A stretch of DNA of 64,000 nucleotides, from assembly GCA_002422425.1 (NCBI GenBank), contig DIVG01000046.1:72358-136357 (forward strand), written 5' to 3'. Position 1 is the stretch's first letter, and every line of letters starts with the position of its first letter. Shown one piece after another: positions 37,595-46,651 of the stretch. A model generated the notes under the pieces. The model searched no databases. It worked only from the letters and a program-made list of their open reading frames with translations, and had not been told where the DNA came from. This DNA is from Akkermansiaceae bacterium UBA6138. Its GTDB lineage: Bacteria; Verrucomicrobiota; Verrucomicrobiia; Verrucomicrobiales; DEV007. A program made the translations under genes and the position numbers.

Positions 37595-38554
37595 TCACAA
37601 CCAGCCTTTGCGTTTGAAAAACCAATAGGGGAGCAGGGCCGAGAGGATCATGAGGCTGATCGCGAAGGGGTAACCGAATTGCCAGTTGAGCTCGGGCATG
37701 AATTCAAAGTTCATTCCGTAGATCGAGGCAACGAGCGTGGGCGGCAGGAAGATAACGGCGGCGACGGAGAAAATTTTGATGATCGCATTCTGTTCGATGC
37801 TGATCATGCCGAGAGTGGCGTCGAGAAGGAGGGTGATCTTGCTCGCAAGGAAGCCGGCGTGGTCTCCGATCGAGTGAAGATCCCGTGTGATCGTTTTGAT
37901 GCGACTGCGCTGATCTTCGGTTCCCTCGCGGCGCACAATGTGCTGGGCATAAAAACCGACGGCGCGGTCGAGGGTCATGAGACTGTCGCGAATGTCCGAA
38001 ATAAGATCACCGGCACGCCCTATCGTTTCCAGAAAGGATTTGTAGTTGCGGTTGCGGGTGATGCGCGGGTCGGCAGCCTGGAAAATGCTACGGGAAACCG
38101 GCGTGACCTGATACCCCGCCCGCTCGATGATGTCGGCGAGACGATCAACGATTGCCTCAAGAAGGGCGAGAAAGACGGTCTCGCCGGACTCTCCCCCGAT
38201 AGGGGTTCGGGCGGCGCGGGCGGGAAAGGTGGTGAAGGTGCGGGGGTCGTGGTAGCGGATTGTGATAAGCGTATTCGAGACGAGGACAAGGGTGACCGGT
38301 CCCATCACGGTGGTGTTGTCCTCGGTGGCCGAAGGCAGCTGCACGGTCATGAAAATGGCTCCGTCCTCCTCATAGAGTCGGCTTGAGATTTCGATCTCTT
38401 CCATATCCTCGCGCGTCGGAAGTTCGATTCCGAGGAGTTTTTCCAACTCGATTTCATCTTCGCGCGAGGGCGAGTAAAGATCGATCCAGGCACTGCCCTC
38501 CGTCTTCCCGGTTTCGAGAAGTTTGCCCCGGTGAAGGTGGTAGAGTTTCTTCAA
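37595..38554 (-). CDS. corA: CorA-family magnesium transporter
   Basis: 319 residues starting at TTG. A large cytoplasmic alpha/beta domain (about 1-250) is followed by two C-terminal membrane helices. The selectivity signature G-M-N-F sits after the first helix (SIYGMNF), followed by the FMPEL loop and then a basic tail (FFKRKGWL). CorA pentamers carry Mg2+ (or Co2+/Ni2+) down its gradient. The gene lies 21 bp downstream of uppP and is probably co-transcribed with it. Confidence 0.9.
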   Translation of the reverse strand: MKKLYHLHRGKLLETGKTEGSAWIDLYSPSREDEIELEKLLGIELPTREDMEEIEISSRLYEEDGAIFMTVQLPSATEDNTTVMGPVTLVLVSNTLITIRYHDPRTFTTFPARAARTPIGGESGETVFLALLEAIVDRLADIIERAGYQVTPVSRSIFQAADPRITRNRNYKSFLETIGRAGDLISDIRDSLMTLDRAVGFYAQHIVRREGTEDQRSRIKTITRDLHSIGDHAGFLASKITLLLDATLGMISIEQNAIIKIFSVAAVIFLPPTLVASIYGMNFEFMPELNWQFGYPFAISLMILSALLPYWFFKRKGWL

Positions 38555-38575
38555 AGTGAGGGTGAGCGGTAAGGG

Positions 38576-39406
38576 TCAGTCGGCCACCCCGGCTTCCGCA
38601 TTCGCCTGCATCGCCACATAGGCGAGCAGCGCCGCCCCCATCACGAGTCGATACCAGGCAAAGCCGTTGAAGGTGTGGCTTTGCACAAAGTGGATGAGCC
38701 ATTTCACCACGATGAAAGCAGAAATTGCCGAGACGACGGTGCCGAGGGCGACCATGGCCCAGTCTTCGGTGCCCGAATGTCCTTCCTGAACGGACGAGAA
38801 AATCTGGAAAGCCCCCGCCGCCATGAGGGTGGGCACTCCGAGGAGAAAGGAGAATTCGGTCGCGGCCGGTCGTGCTGCCCCGAGGGCCATCGCAATGAGA
38901 ATGCTCGCGCCGGAACGCGAGGTCCCCGGGAAGACCGCGGCGAGGATCTGGGCCAGGCCGACGGCGACGGCAATGTGCCAGCTCACGGCCGGCTCGCCGG
39001 GGTGCCCTTTGCGCCAGAACTCGACGCCGAAAATGACAAAGGCTCCGATAAAAGTCGCCCACGCTACCGGGGCGACAGTCTCGGGCAGGCCGATCCCGAA
39101 CTTTTTGATGAGAATGCCGCCGACCGAAGTGACAAAAAAGGCAAGAGCCAGCTTGGCGAGATAGTCCCGCGTTTCACGTTCGCGAAGGGTCGAGGCGAGA
39201 TGTTTGATTCGTTCGGCAAAAACGGCAATAACGGCGATGACGGCACCGCTCTGGATGACGATAGCGAAGAGGTCAGACTGGCGGTGGAGCCAGCCCAGGT
39301 TTTGAGGGATGAGAAGATGCCCCGTGGATGAAATGGGCAAAAACTCGGTGATTCCCTCGATCAGTCCTAGAATGATTACTGAGATCCAAACGGGAAGGTT
39401 TTCCAT
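38576..39406 (-). CDS. uppP: Undecaprenyl-diphosphatase
   Basis: 276 residues and about eight membrane segments. UppP/BacA motifs are E-G-I-T-E-F-L-P-I-S-S-T-G-H-L at about 17-31 and P-G-T-S-R-S-G-A at about 163-170. These contain the catalytic Glu, Ser, His and Arg positions. The enzyme removes a phosphate from undecaprenyl diphosphate to recycle the lipid carrier for peptidoglycan and O-antigen, and high dosage gives bacitracin resistance. It fits the other wall genes in the window. Confidence 0.96.
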   Translation of the reverse strand: MENLPVWISVIILGLIEGITEFLPISSTGHLLIPQNLGWLHRQSDLFAIVIQSGAVIAVIAVFAERIKHLASTLRERETRDYLAKLALAFFVTSVGGILIKKFGIGLPETVAPVAWATFIGAFVIFGVEFWRKGHPGEPAVSWHIAVAVGLAQILAAVFPGTSRSGASILIAMALGAARPAATEFSFLLGVPTLMAAGAFQIFSSVQEGHSGTEDWAMVALGTVVSAISAFIVVKWLIHFVQSHTFNGFAWYRLVMGAALLAYVAMQANAEAGVAD

Positions 39407-39484
39407 ACTACTTGCGGAGACTTCGTATCTCCTGAAGGGAAAATCAAACCATTTAGTCCGCGCCGCGCCGTCCTGACCAAATCG

Positions 39485-41758
39485 TCACTTCTCCGGCACC
39501 GGCCAGGCGAGGTGGCGATGGAGGAAGTCGTAAGTCCCGACGCCGTTGATGGCGTGCGGTCCGACGAACCACTCGATCTCGCAGCGGTCGGCGAGTCCGA
39601 GACGGGCGGCATAGAGGTTCCGCACCTTGGCGAACTCGAAGGCGACCTGCTCGTCGGGTCCGACTCCGTCGAAGTGGCCGCGCTCGACCATGAAGGGGCG
39701 CGGACAGATCAGGGCGGCCATCTCGGCGTAGTTGAAGGTGCCGCCGAGATTCCATTCGAAGATCTCATACTCGCCCTTGTTCGCGTAGCTGTAGCGCAGC
39801 GAGGCCTCGTCGGTCGCGGCATTTTTCCAGACCCACTCGTTGAAGTCGGCCGAGCAGATCGAGAGGCAATAGCGGTCGACGAGGGGAGGGATGCGCATGG
39901 CCGACTTGCCCCCGTAGCTGAGCCCGTAAAAGGCGATCTTGTCAGGATCGACCCACGGCTGCGCCGCGAGCCAGTCGGTGATCTGGCGATGCTGGGGCAC
40001 GATGATCGAAAAGAGCGTCTTGCCGATGGATTGGGCCTTGAACTGCTGCAGGCGGAAGAGGTCGAAATACTTGTAGCCGTTCTGCGGGGCGAAGGTGATG
40101 AAGCCCCGCTCGGCGAGTCGGGTCGCGTAGGCTTTGTAAGCGTCGTGTTTGGCCTCGCCGATGAGATCCTGCGGAGTGCCCTCGAGTCCGTGCTGGCAGA
40201 CGACGACGGGACGCCTTTCACCCGAGGAAAGGTCGAGGTCTTTTGGCAGTGTCAGGATGCCGTAGGCGATGACCTTTTCGCCTCCGCTCTCCATCACGTC
40301 CATGACGACCTCGTATGACAGGGTCTTGTCACCGACCTGATAGGGTCTCGTGCGGACATTCGGCGGGAGCAGAGGCAGTTCGAAATCGCCGATGACGTCG
40401 GTGCGGAACTTCTCGCGATAGGGCTCGATCGTCTTTTCGAAGTTCTCGAGTGAGTCGGTTTTGAGATCAGGGAAGTAACGGGCCCGGTCGGCGGCGGCGT
40501 CGATGAGGGCGAGTTGGTTGTGGCGGACGAATTCGTTGGTGCGCTCTTTGCGGGGGATCTTCATCAATTTCTCGGATCCGGTGCGTTTCGCCACGGGCAG
40601 ATCTCCCAGCAGGTGGGAGAGCGCATCGTTTGAGACGGGGTGGTTGGCGCGGACCAGTGTCGTTTTCGCGTTGGGTGCCATGGTCGCGACTCTTTCCAAT
40701 TCAGCCGACACCTCGTCGTCGGTCGGAAGGGGGAGCAGGGCCGGTTTTCCGGGAATCTCGCCGTGCTTTACGTGACCGGTTTCGAGCTTCTTCGTGGCGC
40801 GATAGCCGTAGGCCGGTGCCGTGCCCTGCTCGATTACGAGGGGGCGAGGGGCGACGAGGGCCGCCAGTTCGGCATCGCCAAAGCGGCGCAGCAGGCCGAA
40901 AAGGTTGCGATCGGCGGGCTCACGCCAGAGCGCTTCGCGCGGACCGAACGCCCCGCTGACGAGGACTCGGCCAATGCGCTCATCGAGGGCGGCCGCGAAG
41001 AGGACGAGTCGCCCGCCATCGCCATGTCCGATCGCAAAAAGGGGGCGCTTGGAATCAGCCTGATCCGAGTGCAGGCAGTCGATCGCCGATTGGATTTTCA
41101 ACACCTCGTAGCCGGTCATCGTACGACCGAGAATAAAGGCGGAGCGCTGAATCCACTCGCGTTGGCTTAGTTTCGATTCATTCTGTGAGCGGGGGACGAG
41201 CCGCAGCACCAGAACACGGCACCCACTCGCGGCGAGGGTGGCGGCCGCGGGGGGCATCGCAAAAAGGTAGTCTGCTTCGGGGACATAGATCACGTCAGCG
41301 CGGATCTCTCCTTCGGGCAGCACGATCTCGCCATCGCCCTGGACTTGGCCGAAGGATTTCCAACGCACCCCGTGCACCCTGGTGCTGCCTTCCTCTTTTT
41401 CCCCGTCCGGACGGGCGGACACGTATTCGAATCGATTGCCGGTCCCGGAATCGTCGTTGTATCGCGTCTCGCGGTCGAGGCCAAGCATCCGGGCGAGCTC
41501 GTCGCGCGGGGATTGGACTCCACTCTTCCAGCGAGCTACCCGCTCTTTCGCCGCCCGTTCGATCTCGCGATCGAGAAAGCGGTCGTTGGCCTCATGCAGC
41601 ATCAGGGAAAGGTCCCCCTTATCCGTGAGCGCACCCGTGCGCGGGAGAGGTTCGCTCGTGGTCGCGGCAGTGAGGATGGGCCACGGCGGCACTTCCTGCG
41701 CGTGGAGTCTGACGGCGACGGTAAAAAGGACGAGGAGAAAAGACGCGGGACGAGTCAT
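39485..41758 (-). CDS. Exported tandem alpha/beta-hydrolase (acetyl-xylan-esterase/dienelactone-hydrolase type)
   Basis: 757 residues from the Met at 41758 (MTRPASFLL), which starts a signal peptide ending L-H-A. The open frame 26 codons further upstream is not signal-like. Domain 1 (about 90-370) has a nucleophile elbow G-H-G-D-G-G with Asp (GAT codon) where Ser is expected, so it is probably not a serine esterase. Domain 2 (about 480-757) has a normal elbow G-L-S-Y-G-G and a likely catalytic His in V-G-P-H-A-I-N-G. Members of this secreted family in Planctomycetes and Verrucomicrobia are annotated as acetyl xylan esterases or peptidases. The substrate is unknown; polysaccharide deacetylation is plausible. 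Neighbours are wall genes, but a 78-bp gap to uppP makes co-transcription uncertain. Confidence 0.78.
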   Translation of the reverse strand: MTRPASFLLVLFTVAVRLHAQEVPPWPILTAATTSEPLPRTGALTDKGDLSLMLHEANDRFLDREIERAAKERVARWKSGVQSPRDELARMLGLDRETRYNDDSGTGNRFEYVSARPDGEKEEGSTRVHGVRWKSFGQVQGDGEIVLPEGEIRADVIYVPEADYLFAMPPAAATLAASGCRVLVLRLVPRSQNESKLSQREWIQRSAFILGRTMTGYEVLKIQSAIDCLHSDQADSKRPLFAIGHGDGGRLVLFAAALDERIGRVLVSGAFGPREALWREPADRNLFGLLRRFGDAELAALVAPRPLVIEQGTAPAYGYRATKKLETGHVKHGEIPGKPALLPLPTDDEVSAELERVATMAPNAKTTLVRANHPVSNDALSHLLGDLPVAKRTGSEKLMKIPRKERTNEFVRHNQLALIDAAADRARYFPDLKTDSLENFEKTIEPYREKFRTDVIGDFELPLLPPNVRTRPYQVGDKTLSYEVVMDVMESGGEKVIAYGILTLPKDLDLSSGERRPVVVCQHGLEGTPQDLIGEAKHDAYKAYATRLAERGFITFAPQNGYKYFDLFRLQQFKAQSIGKTLFSIIVPQHRQITDWLAAQPWVDPDKIAFYGLSYGGKSAMRIPPLVDRYCLSICSADFNEWVWKNAATDEASLRYSYANKGEYEIFEWNLGGTFNYAEMAALICPRPFMVERGHFDGVGPDEQVAFEFAKVRNLYAARLGLADRCEIEWFVGPHAINGVGTYDFLHRHLAWPVPEK

Positions 41759-41860
41759 CTGACGGAGTTCACCAGATCGGCGGGCTTTTGTCAGCCACGG
41801 AAACGGCGCATTGGCGTCAGGGAGGCATCGAACCATCCGCGAATCACCGCCTCGCGCGAA

Positions 41861-42880
41861 TCACAGACCGAGACCATAGCGAAGGAGGGCCTCGGATTCG
41901 ACCGAGACCGTCGGCGAGGTGCTGCCGAGGACCACGGCGATGACGGTCTTTCCGTTTGCGGTGGCCGAAGAGACGAGGCAGCGGCCGGCCGCGTTGGTGA
42001 AGCCTGTCTTCAGACCAGTACAGGGAGGAAAGTGCTTGAGCACCTGGTTGGTGTTGTAAAGCGTGCGGACTGTGCCGTTGGCGAGACGGAACGGGTAGAC
42101 TTTTGTTCCTGTCGCCTCCCGGACGTAAGGATTGCGAAGGGAAGCCATGCCAAGCTTGGCCAAGTCGCGGGCGGTTGAATACTGGCCCGGAGGAGAGGGG
42201 AGCCCGTTCGAGTTGGTGAAATAGGAGTCGTTCATTCCGAGCTGACGGGCACGCTGGTTCATGTTCGCGACGAAAGCCGCTTCACTGCCGGAGTGATCGC
42301 GGGCGAGGGTGCGGGCAATGTCGTTGCAACTGCGGATGAGGACGGCCTTGAAGAGCTCGTGTTTGGTATACACTTCGCCGGGTTTCAGTCCCATCACGGT
42401 CGGTTCGGCCCAGGTATCGGACTCGACCACGGTGATCTGTTTGCCGAGATCGCCTGACTCGGCCACGAGGATGCCGAGAAGCAGCTTTTGCGTGCTGGCC
42501 GTCGGGAGTCGGGCATCGGCATTTTTCTCGAAAAGAACCCTCCCGTAGCCATCCACAAGAATCGCCGCCTTGGCGCTGATGTTGGGCTGCCCCGATGCCG
42601 CCGGTGCCGTTCCGGCAATCTCAATGGGCCCCTGCTGAAGTGGCAGGGCGGACCCCTCTCCGGGCTGCACCGGGATCTGAAGCGATTGCTGGCCGCTACT
42701 TCCCGTTCCCGCTGAAGGATCGGGATCGCCAAAACCGCTCAGGGCCGGCGAGGGCACGCTCACCGAAGCCTGTTCGGTCGAACGGCAGGCGGCAAGGGAG
42801 AAGAGCACGCCCAGCAGAGCGGCCCCCGTTATCAGGGGGGCCGGGAACGCGAGGGAAAGGAGTCGGCGTACTGGGATCAT
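41861..42880 (-). CDS. D-alanyl-D-alanine carboxypeptidase (S11, DacA/PBP5-like) lipoprotein
   Basis: 339 residues. The signal peptide ends in lipobox L-A-A-C with C32 lipidated, so the enzyme is tethered by lipid rather than by the C-terminal amphipathic helix of PBP5. Residues about 35-90 are a Ser/Pro/Gly/Gln linker. The S11 catalytic set is intact: S129-T-Q-K132, S184-C-N186 and K291-T-G. The enzyme removes the terminal D-Ala from peptidoglycan stem peptides in the periplasm. The C-terminal beta domain of PBP5 is missing, since the protein ends about 48 residues after KTG, as in short DacD/YcsF-like forms. It is 46 bp downstream of the TPR gene on the same strand. Confidence 0.9.
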   Translation of the reverse strand: MIPVRRLLSLAFPAPLITGAALLGVLFSLAACRSTEQASVSVPSPALSGFGDPDPSAGTGSSGQQSLQIPVQPGEGSALPLQQGPIEIAGTAPAASGQPNISAKAAILVDGYGRVLFEKNADARLPTASTQKLLLGILVAESGDLGKQITVVESDTWAEPTVMGLKPGEVYTKHELFKAVLIRSCNDIARTLARDHSGSEAAFVANMNQRARQLGMNDSYFTNSNGLPSPPGQYSTARDLAKLGMASLRNPYVREATGTKVYPFRLANGTVRTLYNTNQVLKHFPPCTGLKTGFTNAAGRCLVSSATANGKTVIAVVLGSTSPTVSVESEALLRYGLGL

Positions 42881-42926
42881 TGTTCAGGGAAGGATACTGC
42901 ACAATGGCACGATTTCAGCAATAAGC

Positions 42927-43769
42927 TCACTCCAACTTGCTGAAAATCGACTCAATCTCGGCCGATGGCGGTGTCCCGAGATCGATCGCGGCGAAGTAGT
43001 GACGACGCGCGAGTTCAATCCGCGGCGGTTTCGTCTCAAGATAGGTGACGGCGAGGTTGTAATGCGCCGAGGCGAGATTCGGATCGATCTCCACCGCACG
43101 CTGCAGCTCCGTGACCGCCGCCTCGATCCACCCATAGTCCCGAATCACGGCGGCAAGGAGCAGCCTCGATTCGGCTTCGTCCGGGGCTTCGTGGATGGCC
43201 CTCGTGAGGTGGGAAATGGCCATGACCAATTCACCTTTCTCATAGTGAATAAGCCCGAGGGTCTGCCAGTTACGGGCTATATGGGGATTGAGCCTGAGGG
43301 ACTTCGCGAGATTGCCGGCCGCTGCGAGGAGATTGCCAAGCTGGTGTTCGGCAACCCCGAGATTCGCGTAGGCGAGGGCGTTGTCTGGCGCCTCTTTTAC
43401 CATCCTGAGATAAATGGAGCGGGCTTCCTCCCAGTTTTTATCGGCTACAGCGAGGGCTCCCTCGCGCGCCATCGCGGCAAGACCGGGAGGAAGGGTCTCC
43501 AGCTCCGTCACTTTGCCGACCCGCATCGGAGAATCCGCCGCGCCGGGCCCGGGAGTGATGCTGCCGGATTCGCCGGGAGCCGGCGGGGCGGGTTCCTCCG
43601 GCGGAGCCTTCCGGCTCGTGAAGCGAAACCCTTTCAACGGCAACGAAGAGACCGCCGGCGTTTCAGGAGCCTCCTCCGCCCCGAGTGAAGTCTCCGGACC
43701 GACGGCGAGCGGACCCGTAAGCAAAAGGGCGATCAGAAGGCGCGAGGGATGGAGGGGGAATCGGGTCAT
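42927..43769 (-). CDS. Exported TPR-repeat protein
   Basis: 280 residues. A signal peptide or membrane anchor (about 6-30) and a Pro-rich, probably disordered segment (45-85) are followed by four to five tetratricopeptide repeats (about 100-265; for example A-L-A-Y-A-N-L-G-V-A-E-H-Q-L-G-N and S-A-H-Y-N-L-A-V-T-Y-L-E). TPR domains are protein-binding scaffolds; partners may be the carboxypeptidase encoded just downstream (inference from position only). It is divergent from lexA, with the LexA operator 55 bp upstream of this start. Confidence 0.75.
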   Translation of the reverse strand: MTRFPLHPSRLLIALLLTGPLAVGPETSLGAEEAPETPAVSSLPLKGFRFTSRKAPPEEPAPPAPGESGSITPGPGAADSPMRVGKVTELETLPPGLAAMAREGALAVADKNWEEARSIYLRMVKEAPDNALAYANLGVAEHQLGNLLAAAGNLAKSLRLNPHIARNWQTLGLIHYEKGELVMAISHLTRAIHEAPDEAESRLLLAAVIRDYGWIEAAVTELQRAVEIDPNLASAHYNLAVTYLETKPPRIELARRHYFAAIDLGTPPSAEIESIFSKLE

Positions 43770-43824
43770 GGAAAAAGATCAATAAAATTCCGATTTTTAC
43801 TTGCGCACGGCGAAAAATCTTTAA

Positions 43825-43838
43825 TGTTCTCGGGAACA
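43825..43838. promoter_or_regulatory. LexA operator (SOS box), Verrucomicrobia type
   Basis: TGTTC-TCGG-GAACA is a perfect 5+5 palindrome ending 9 bases before the lexA start codon, with a further GTTC half-site at 43841-43844. It matches the TGTTC-N4-GAACA motif that I recall being reported for Verrucomicrobia LexA, and differs from the E. coli box (CTG-N10-CAG). Its position implies autoregulation by steric block. A possible -10 (TAATGT, 43822-43827) overlaps it. Confidence 0.8.
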
Positions 43839-43847
43839 GTGTTCAAA

Positions 43848-44480
43848 ATGAAGTTAACCGCCCGCCAACAAGAAGTCCTCGACTATTTACAGTCAGAGCA
43901 TCGCCGTTCCGGAATCATGCCCTCCACGCGTGAGATTCAGGAGCATTTCGGATTTGCCAGCCAGACCGCCGCCGTGAGCCACCTCCGCGCGCTCGAACGC
44001 AAGGGGGCGATCACCCGTCGCGAGGGTGACGATGACCGGCGTCGCGCCCGCTGCCTCGTCTTCGCCGACGCGGCGGACCGGGAGCCGATTGTCGATATCC
44101 CGGTTTTCGGGGCCATTCCGGCCGGTTACAGCGACGACACCGCCCCTGTTGCCGATGGCACTCTTTCGGTCGATGTGAAATCCATGGGACTGTCCGAGCG
44201 GGCCAAGGCCTACGCGCTCAAGGTCCGTGGCGAATCAATGATCGATGCCCATATCATGGACGGTGACCATGTCGTGCTGGAGTATCGGGAGCCGCGCGAC
44301 CAGGATATCGTCGCTGCCCTTATTGACGGTGAGACGACCTTGAAACGTTATATCACGAACGGTCGCAAGCCCTACCTCAAGGCGGAAAATCCGGCCTATC
44401 CCGATCTCATCCCGGCGCAGGAGCTCCTCATTCAGGGGGTTATGGTCGGGCTTGTTCGGGGGGCGACTCGCCGTTGGTGA
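43848..44480 (+). CDS. lexA: LexA repressor
   Basis: 210 residues starting at MKLTARQQ; longer upstream frames would read through the operator. The N-terminal winged helix-turn-helix (about 22-65) contains STREIQEHFGF and SHLRALERKG. The autocleavage site is A92-G93 in I-P-A-G-Y. The latent protease dyad is S130 (GESMID) and K166 (ETTLKRY). LexA represses SOS genes until RecA filaments trigger self-cleavage. All residues needed for cleavage are present. No other SOS gene follows in an operon, and it is convergent with the protease gene across a strong hairpin. Confidence 0.96.
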   Translation: MKLTARQQEVLDYLQSEHRRSGIMPSTREIQEHFGFASQTAAVSHLRALERKGAITRREGDDDRRRARCLVFADAADREPIVDIPVFGAIPAGYSDDTAPVADGTLSVDVKSMGLSERAKAYALKVRGESMIDAHIMDGDHVVLEYREPRDQDIVAALIDGETTLKRYITNGRKPYLKAENPAYPDLIPAQELLIQGVMVGLVRGATRRW

Positions 44481-44517
44481 CGGGGAACGGGTGAAGTGTC
44501 CCCGACGGGGTGCCGGG

Positions 44518-44546
44518 CCGCATTTCTCATCGTGGGAGAAATGCGG
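44518..44546. terminator. Bidirectional hairpin between lexA and the protease gene
   Basis: An 11-bp perfect inverted repeat, CCGCATTTCTC/GAGAAATGCGG, with a 7-base loop sits directly between two convergent stop codons. There is no long U-tract, but stem strength and position support a shared terminator. Confidence 0.6.
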
Positions 44547-44547
44547 G

Positions 44548-45462
44548 CTAGTTCTCCCGATGCTTTTCGAACCATTTGCCGATCGATGAGATCGGCACGC
44601 CTGACTTGATGACCATTTGCAAGTGCCCTTGAGGGTTTCCTTCTTTGCCGTAATAGATCGAGTTGGTGGCCGTTGCCAGACCGATCAGTTCGCCCTTCAT
44701 CGTAAAGATACCGGATCCGCTCGAACCTTTGGCGAAATCCGCTGTGATCTGGAGTCGCGGGACCTTTCCTTTCGGTGTCAGATACTTTCTGGAGAGATAG
44801 CCTCTGGTGAAACTGTAATAAAAGCCGTCAGGATGGGAGATTACAAAAACCTCGTCTCCGGTCACAACCGTTTCCTTTATCGGCACATGGGGCAGATCGA
44901 TAGCGTCACGCAATCGGATGAGAGCGATGTCGTCTTTTTTGGAGGAGGCGAGGACCTCGGCGATAGCGAAAATCCGGCCGTCGGCCGCCATGGCTCCGAA
45001 GGCGAGACTTTCGCGGGTGTCGAGCACATGATAGTTGGTGAGAGCGAGTCCGTCCGGGCTGATGATGACCGCACCGGCAAGGTTGCCGTGATATTGATCG
45101 CATTTTCCGCATAGGTAAAGATGCCCGAGAAGAAGGGTGGCCTGTCGGGTGCGGTCGTAGATCGCGGAAGAGTTTGATGCGGCGGCCTGATTTGGATTCG
45201 CTGTTGACGACACTGGCAGGACTACCGGCCCCGTTTTCTCCTGATGAAGCTGTCTCAGGGTTTCCGCCCCGCCCGGCAGAGAACCGGCCTCGTAGAGCTC
45301 CCCGAGGCGCGTTTCAAAATCGGCTTTGATCGCGGCATCGTCGCTGAATTCGCTATTTGCCCGGCCCGTCGATGCCTCGAGTCCGCAGGCGAGGGAAAGG
45401 GCCATCCCGAGCCAGGGGCGCCGCGAGGTGAAGGTGTGCTTATTTGCTAATAGGAGGGGCAT
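44548..45462 (-). CDS. Exported trypsin-like (HtrA/S1C-type) serine protease without PDZ
   Basis: 304 residues. A weak signal peptide lies within residues 1-36 (LGMALSLACGLEA). The chymotrypsin-fold catalytic triad is readable as H145 (TNYHVL), D178 (KKDDIALIRL) and S248 (KGSSGSGIF). The S-S-G-S-G context matches HtrA/DegP proteases, but no PDZ domain follows, since the chain ends about 55 residues after the Ser. CGKC near 118-121 could form a disulphide or bind metal. Probably a periplasmic or surface protease; the substrate is unknown. It is transcribed towards lexA. Confidence 0.85.
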   Translation of the reverse strand: MPLLLANKHTFTSRRPWLGMALSLACGLEASTGRANSEFSDDAAIKADFETRLGELYEAGSLPGGAETLRQLHQEKTGPVVLPVSSTANPNQAAASNSSAIYDRTRQATLLLGHLYLCGKCDQYHGNLAGAVIISPDGLALTNYHVLDTRESLAFGAMAADGRIFAIAEVLASSKKDDIALIRLRDAIDLPHVPIKETVVTGDEVFVISHPDGFYYSFTRGYLSRKYLTPKGKVPRLQITADFAKGSSGSGIFTMKGELIGLATATNSIYYGKEGNPQGHLQMVIKSGVPISSIGKWFEKHREN

Positions 45463-45721
45463 CGGGAAGGAGTTTTCGGGTTTGGGTTGTGCCCGGCCGC
45501 AGGCATCCGGTGCGACGGAGAAGAAACCTCGAGTGAGTTAAACCAGGTGAGTGAACGGGTCCCGGCACCGGCTCTCCATGGGTTAGCTCGGTGATGCGGG
45601 GCCTGAGTCAGGGCAATTTTTTGGGTGGGAACCGAACCGGTTGATGGTGGCAAATTCCGGGGTGATTCGCAATCACAAATGAGAGTCCCGCGACACGACG
45701 GGCCGACGGGTGCACGGTGCT
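45463..45721. other. Intergenic region with no recognised feature
   Basis: 259 bp upstream of the protease gene and downstream of the aminotransferase gene. Short frames are present on both strands, but none has family resemblance, a start signal or distinct composition. The protease promoter presumably lies here. Confidence 0.35.
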
Positions 45722-46573
45722 TCAAGCGGGGGCAGGCCCCGTTTCGCGCCCTACCCGTTCGGCGAAGGCCTCGCGCAGGGAGGCGAGGTCGGGGCTCTCG
45801 GGAAGCTCACGGGCGTCGATCGCCATGATCGTCTGGATTTCGCGGAGACTCGAGGTGAGAAAAGCACCTTCGGCGGTCGGGAGGTCGGTCATCGGGATCG
45901 GGACCTCTTTGGCGGCCAGGCCGAGTTCCCGGAAAAGCTCAAGAACGAGAGCGCGGGTGACACCGGGAAGGCAGCCCGATGAGAGCGGAGGGGTGAGCCA
46001 GCACCCCTTCGAATAGAGAAAAATATTGGACCAGGTCCCTTCACAGAGCTCGTCGCGGGTGTTGGCAAAGAGTGCCTCATCCGCTCCGGCGGCGCGGGCG
46101 AGTTGCATCGCGACGGCGTTCTCTCCATAGCTGATCGTCTTCAGCCCGGATAGAGCACCCCTCTCATTGCGGGCATAGGGAATGGTGACAACGCGAGCGG
46201 TTATCCCGTGCGAGGGAACGGGTCCTGCCTCGATAAACCACGAAGCTCCCCCCTGCGGGGGGGCGGTCAGGGTGAGGCGAATCCGGGCTTTAGCTTCCTG
46301 GTCGAGCCGGTTCGCGCTTAGCAGGATCTCCATTGCATCGAGAAAAACGTGATCGGGCGGACAATCGAGGTCAAGCCTCGCGGCGGCGCGGCGCAACCTT
46401 CCGAGATGGGCGGCGGCAAGAAACGGCCGTCCATGATAGGCGGCAATGGTTTCGAATGCTCCTTGTCCGCGCGCCGGAGCCCCGTCCTCGATCGGGAGGA
46501 CTTCGCTCCCGGCCTTGCGAAGGGTGCCGTTATGGATCAGGAAAGGGGGAAAATCGTCAGGTTCGGGGTGCAT
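45722..46573 (-). CDS. Class IV PLP aminotransferase (aminodeoxychorismate lyase / branched-chain aminotransferase-like)
   Basis: 283 residues. Fold-type IV features are the early GAFETIAAYHGRPF, the PLP lysine K145 in L-K-T-I-S-Y-G-E-N, then A-L-F-A-N-T-R-D-E-L-C-E-G-T-W-S-N-I-F, and C-L-P-G-V-T-R. The family covers PabC (4-aminobenzoate for folate), branched-chain aminotransferase IlvE and D-amino-acid aminotransferase. The length and the E-G-T-W-S-N-I-F text lean towards PabC-like, but no pabA/pabB is adjacent to settle it. It is cytoplasmic and divergent from the DMT transporter. Confidence 0.8.
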   Translation of the reverse strand: MHPEPDDFPPFLIHNGTLRKAGSEVLPIEDGAPARGQGAFETIAAYHGRPFLAAAHLGRLRRAAARLDLDCPPDHVFLDAMEILLSANRLDQEAKARIRLTLTAPPQGGASWFIEAGPVPSHGITARVVTIPYARNERGALSGLKTISYGENAVAMQLARAAGADEALFANTRDELCEGTWSNIFLYSKGCWLTPPLSSGCLPGVTRALVLELFRELGLAAKEVPIPMTDLPTAEGAFLTSSLREIQTIMAIDARELPESPDLASLREAFAERVGRETGPAPA

Positions 46574-46651
46574 GGCGAGGCTTTACAAACCTCTCCGGAT
46601 GCCGTTGCCTTTGCAACTTTTGAATAAGCGGTCGCCGGGCGGCCTTTTTTG

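Noticed and set aside
45447..45725. Minus-strand frame between the protease and aminotransferase genes
   Set aside because: It has no start signal or domain and overlaps the aminotransferase end; more likely non-coding.
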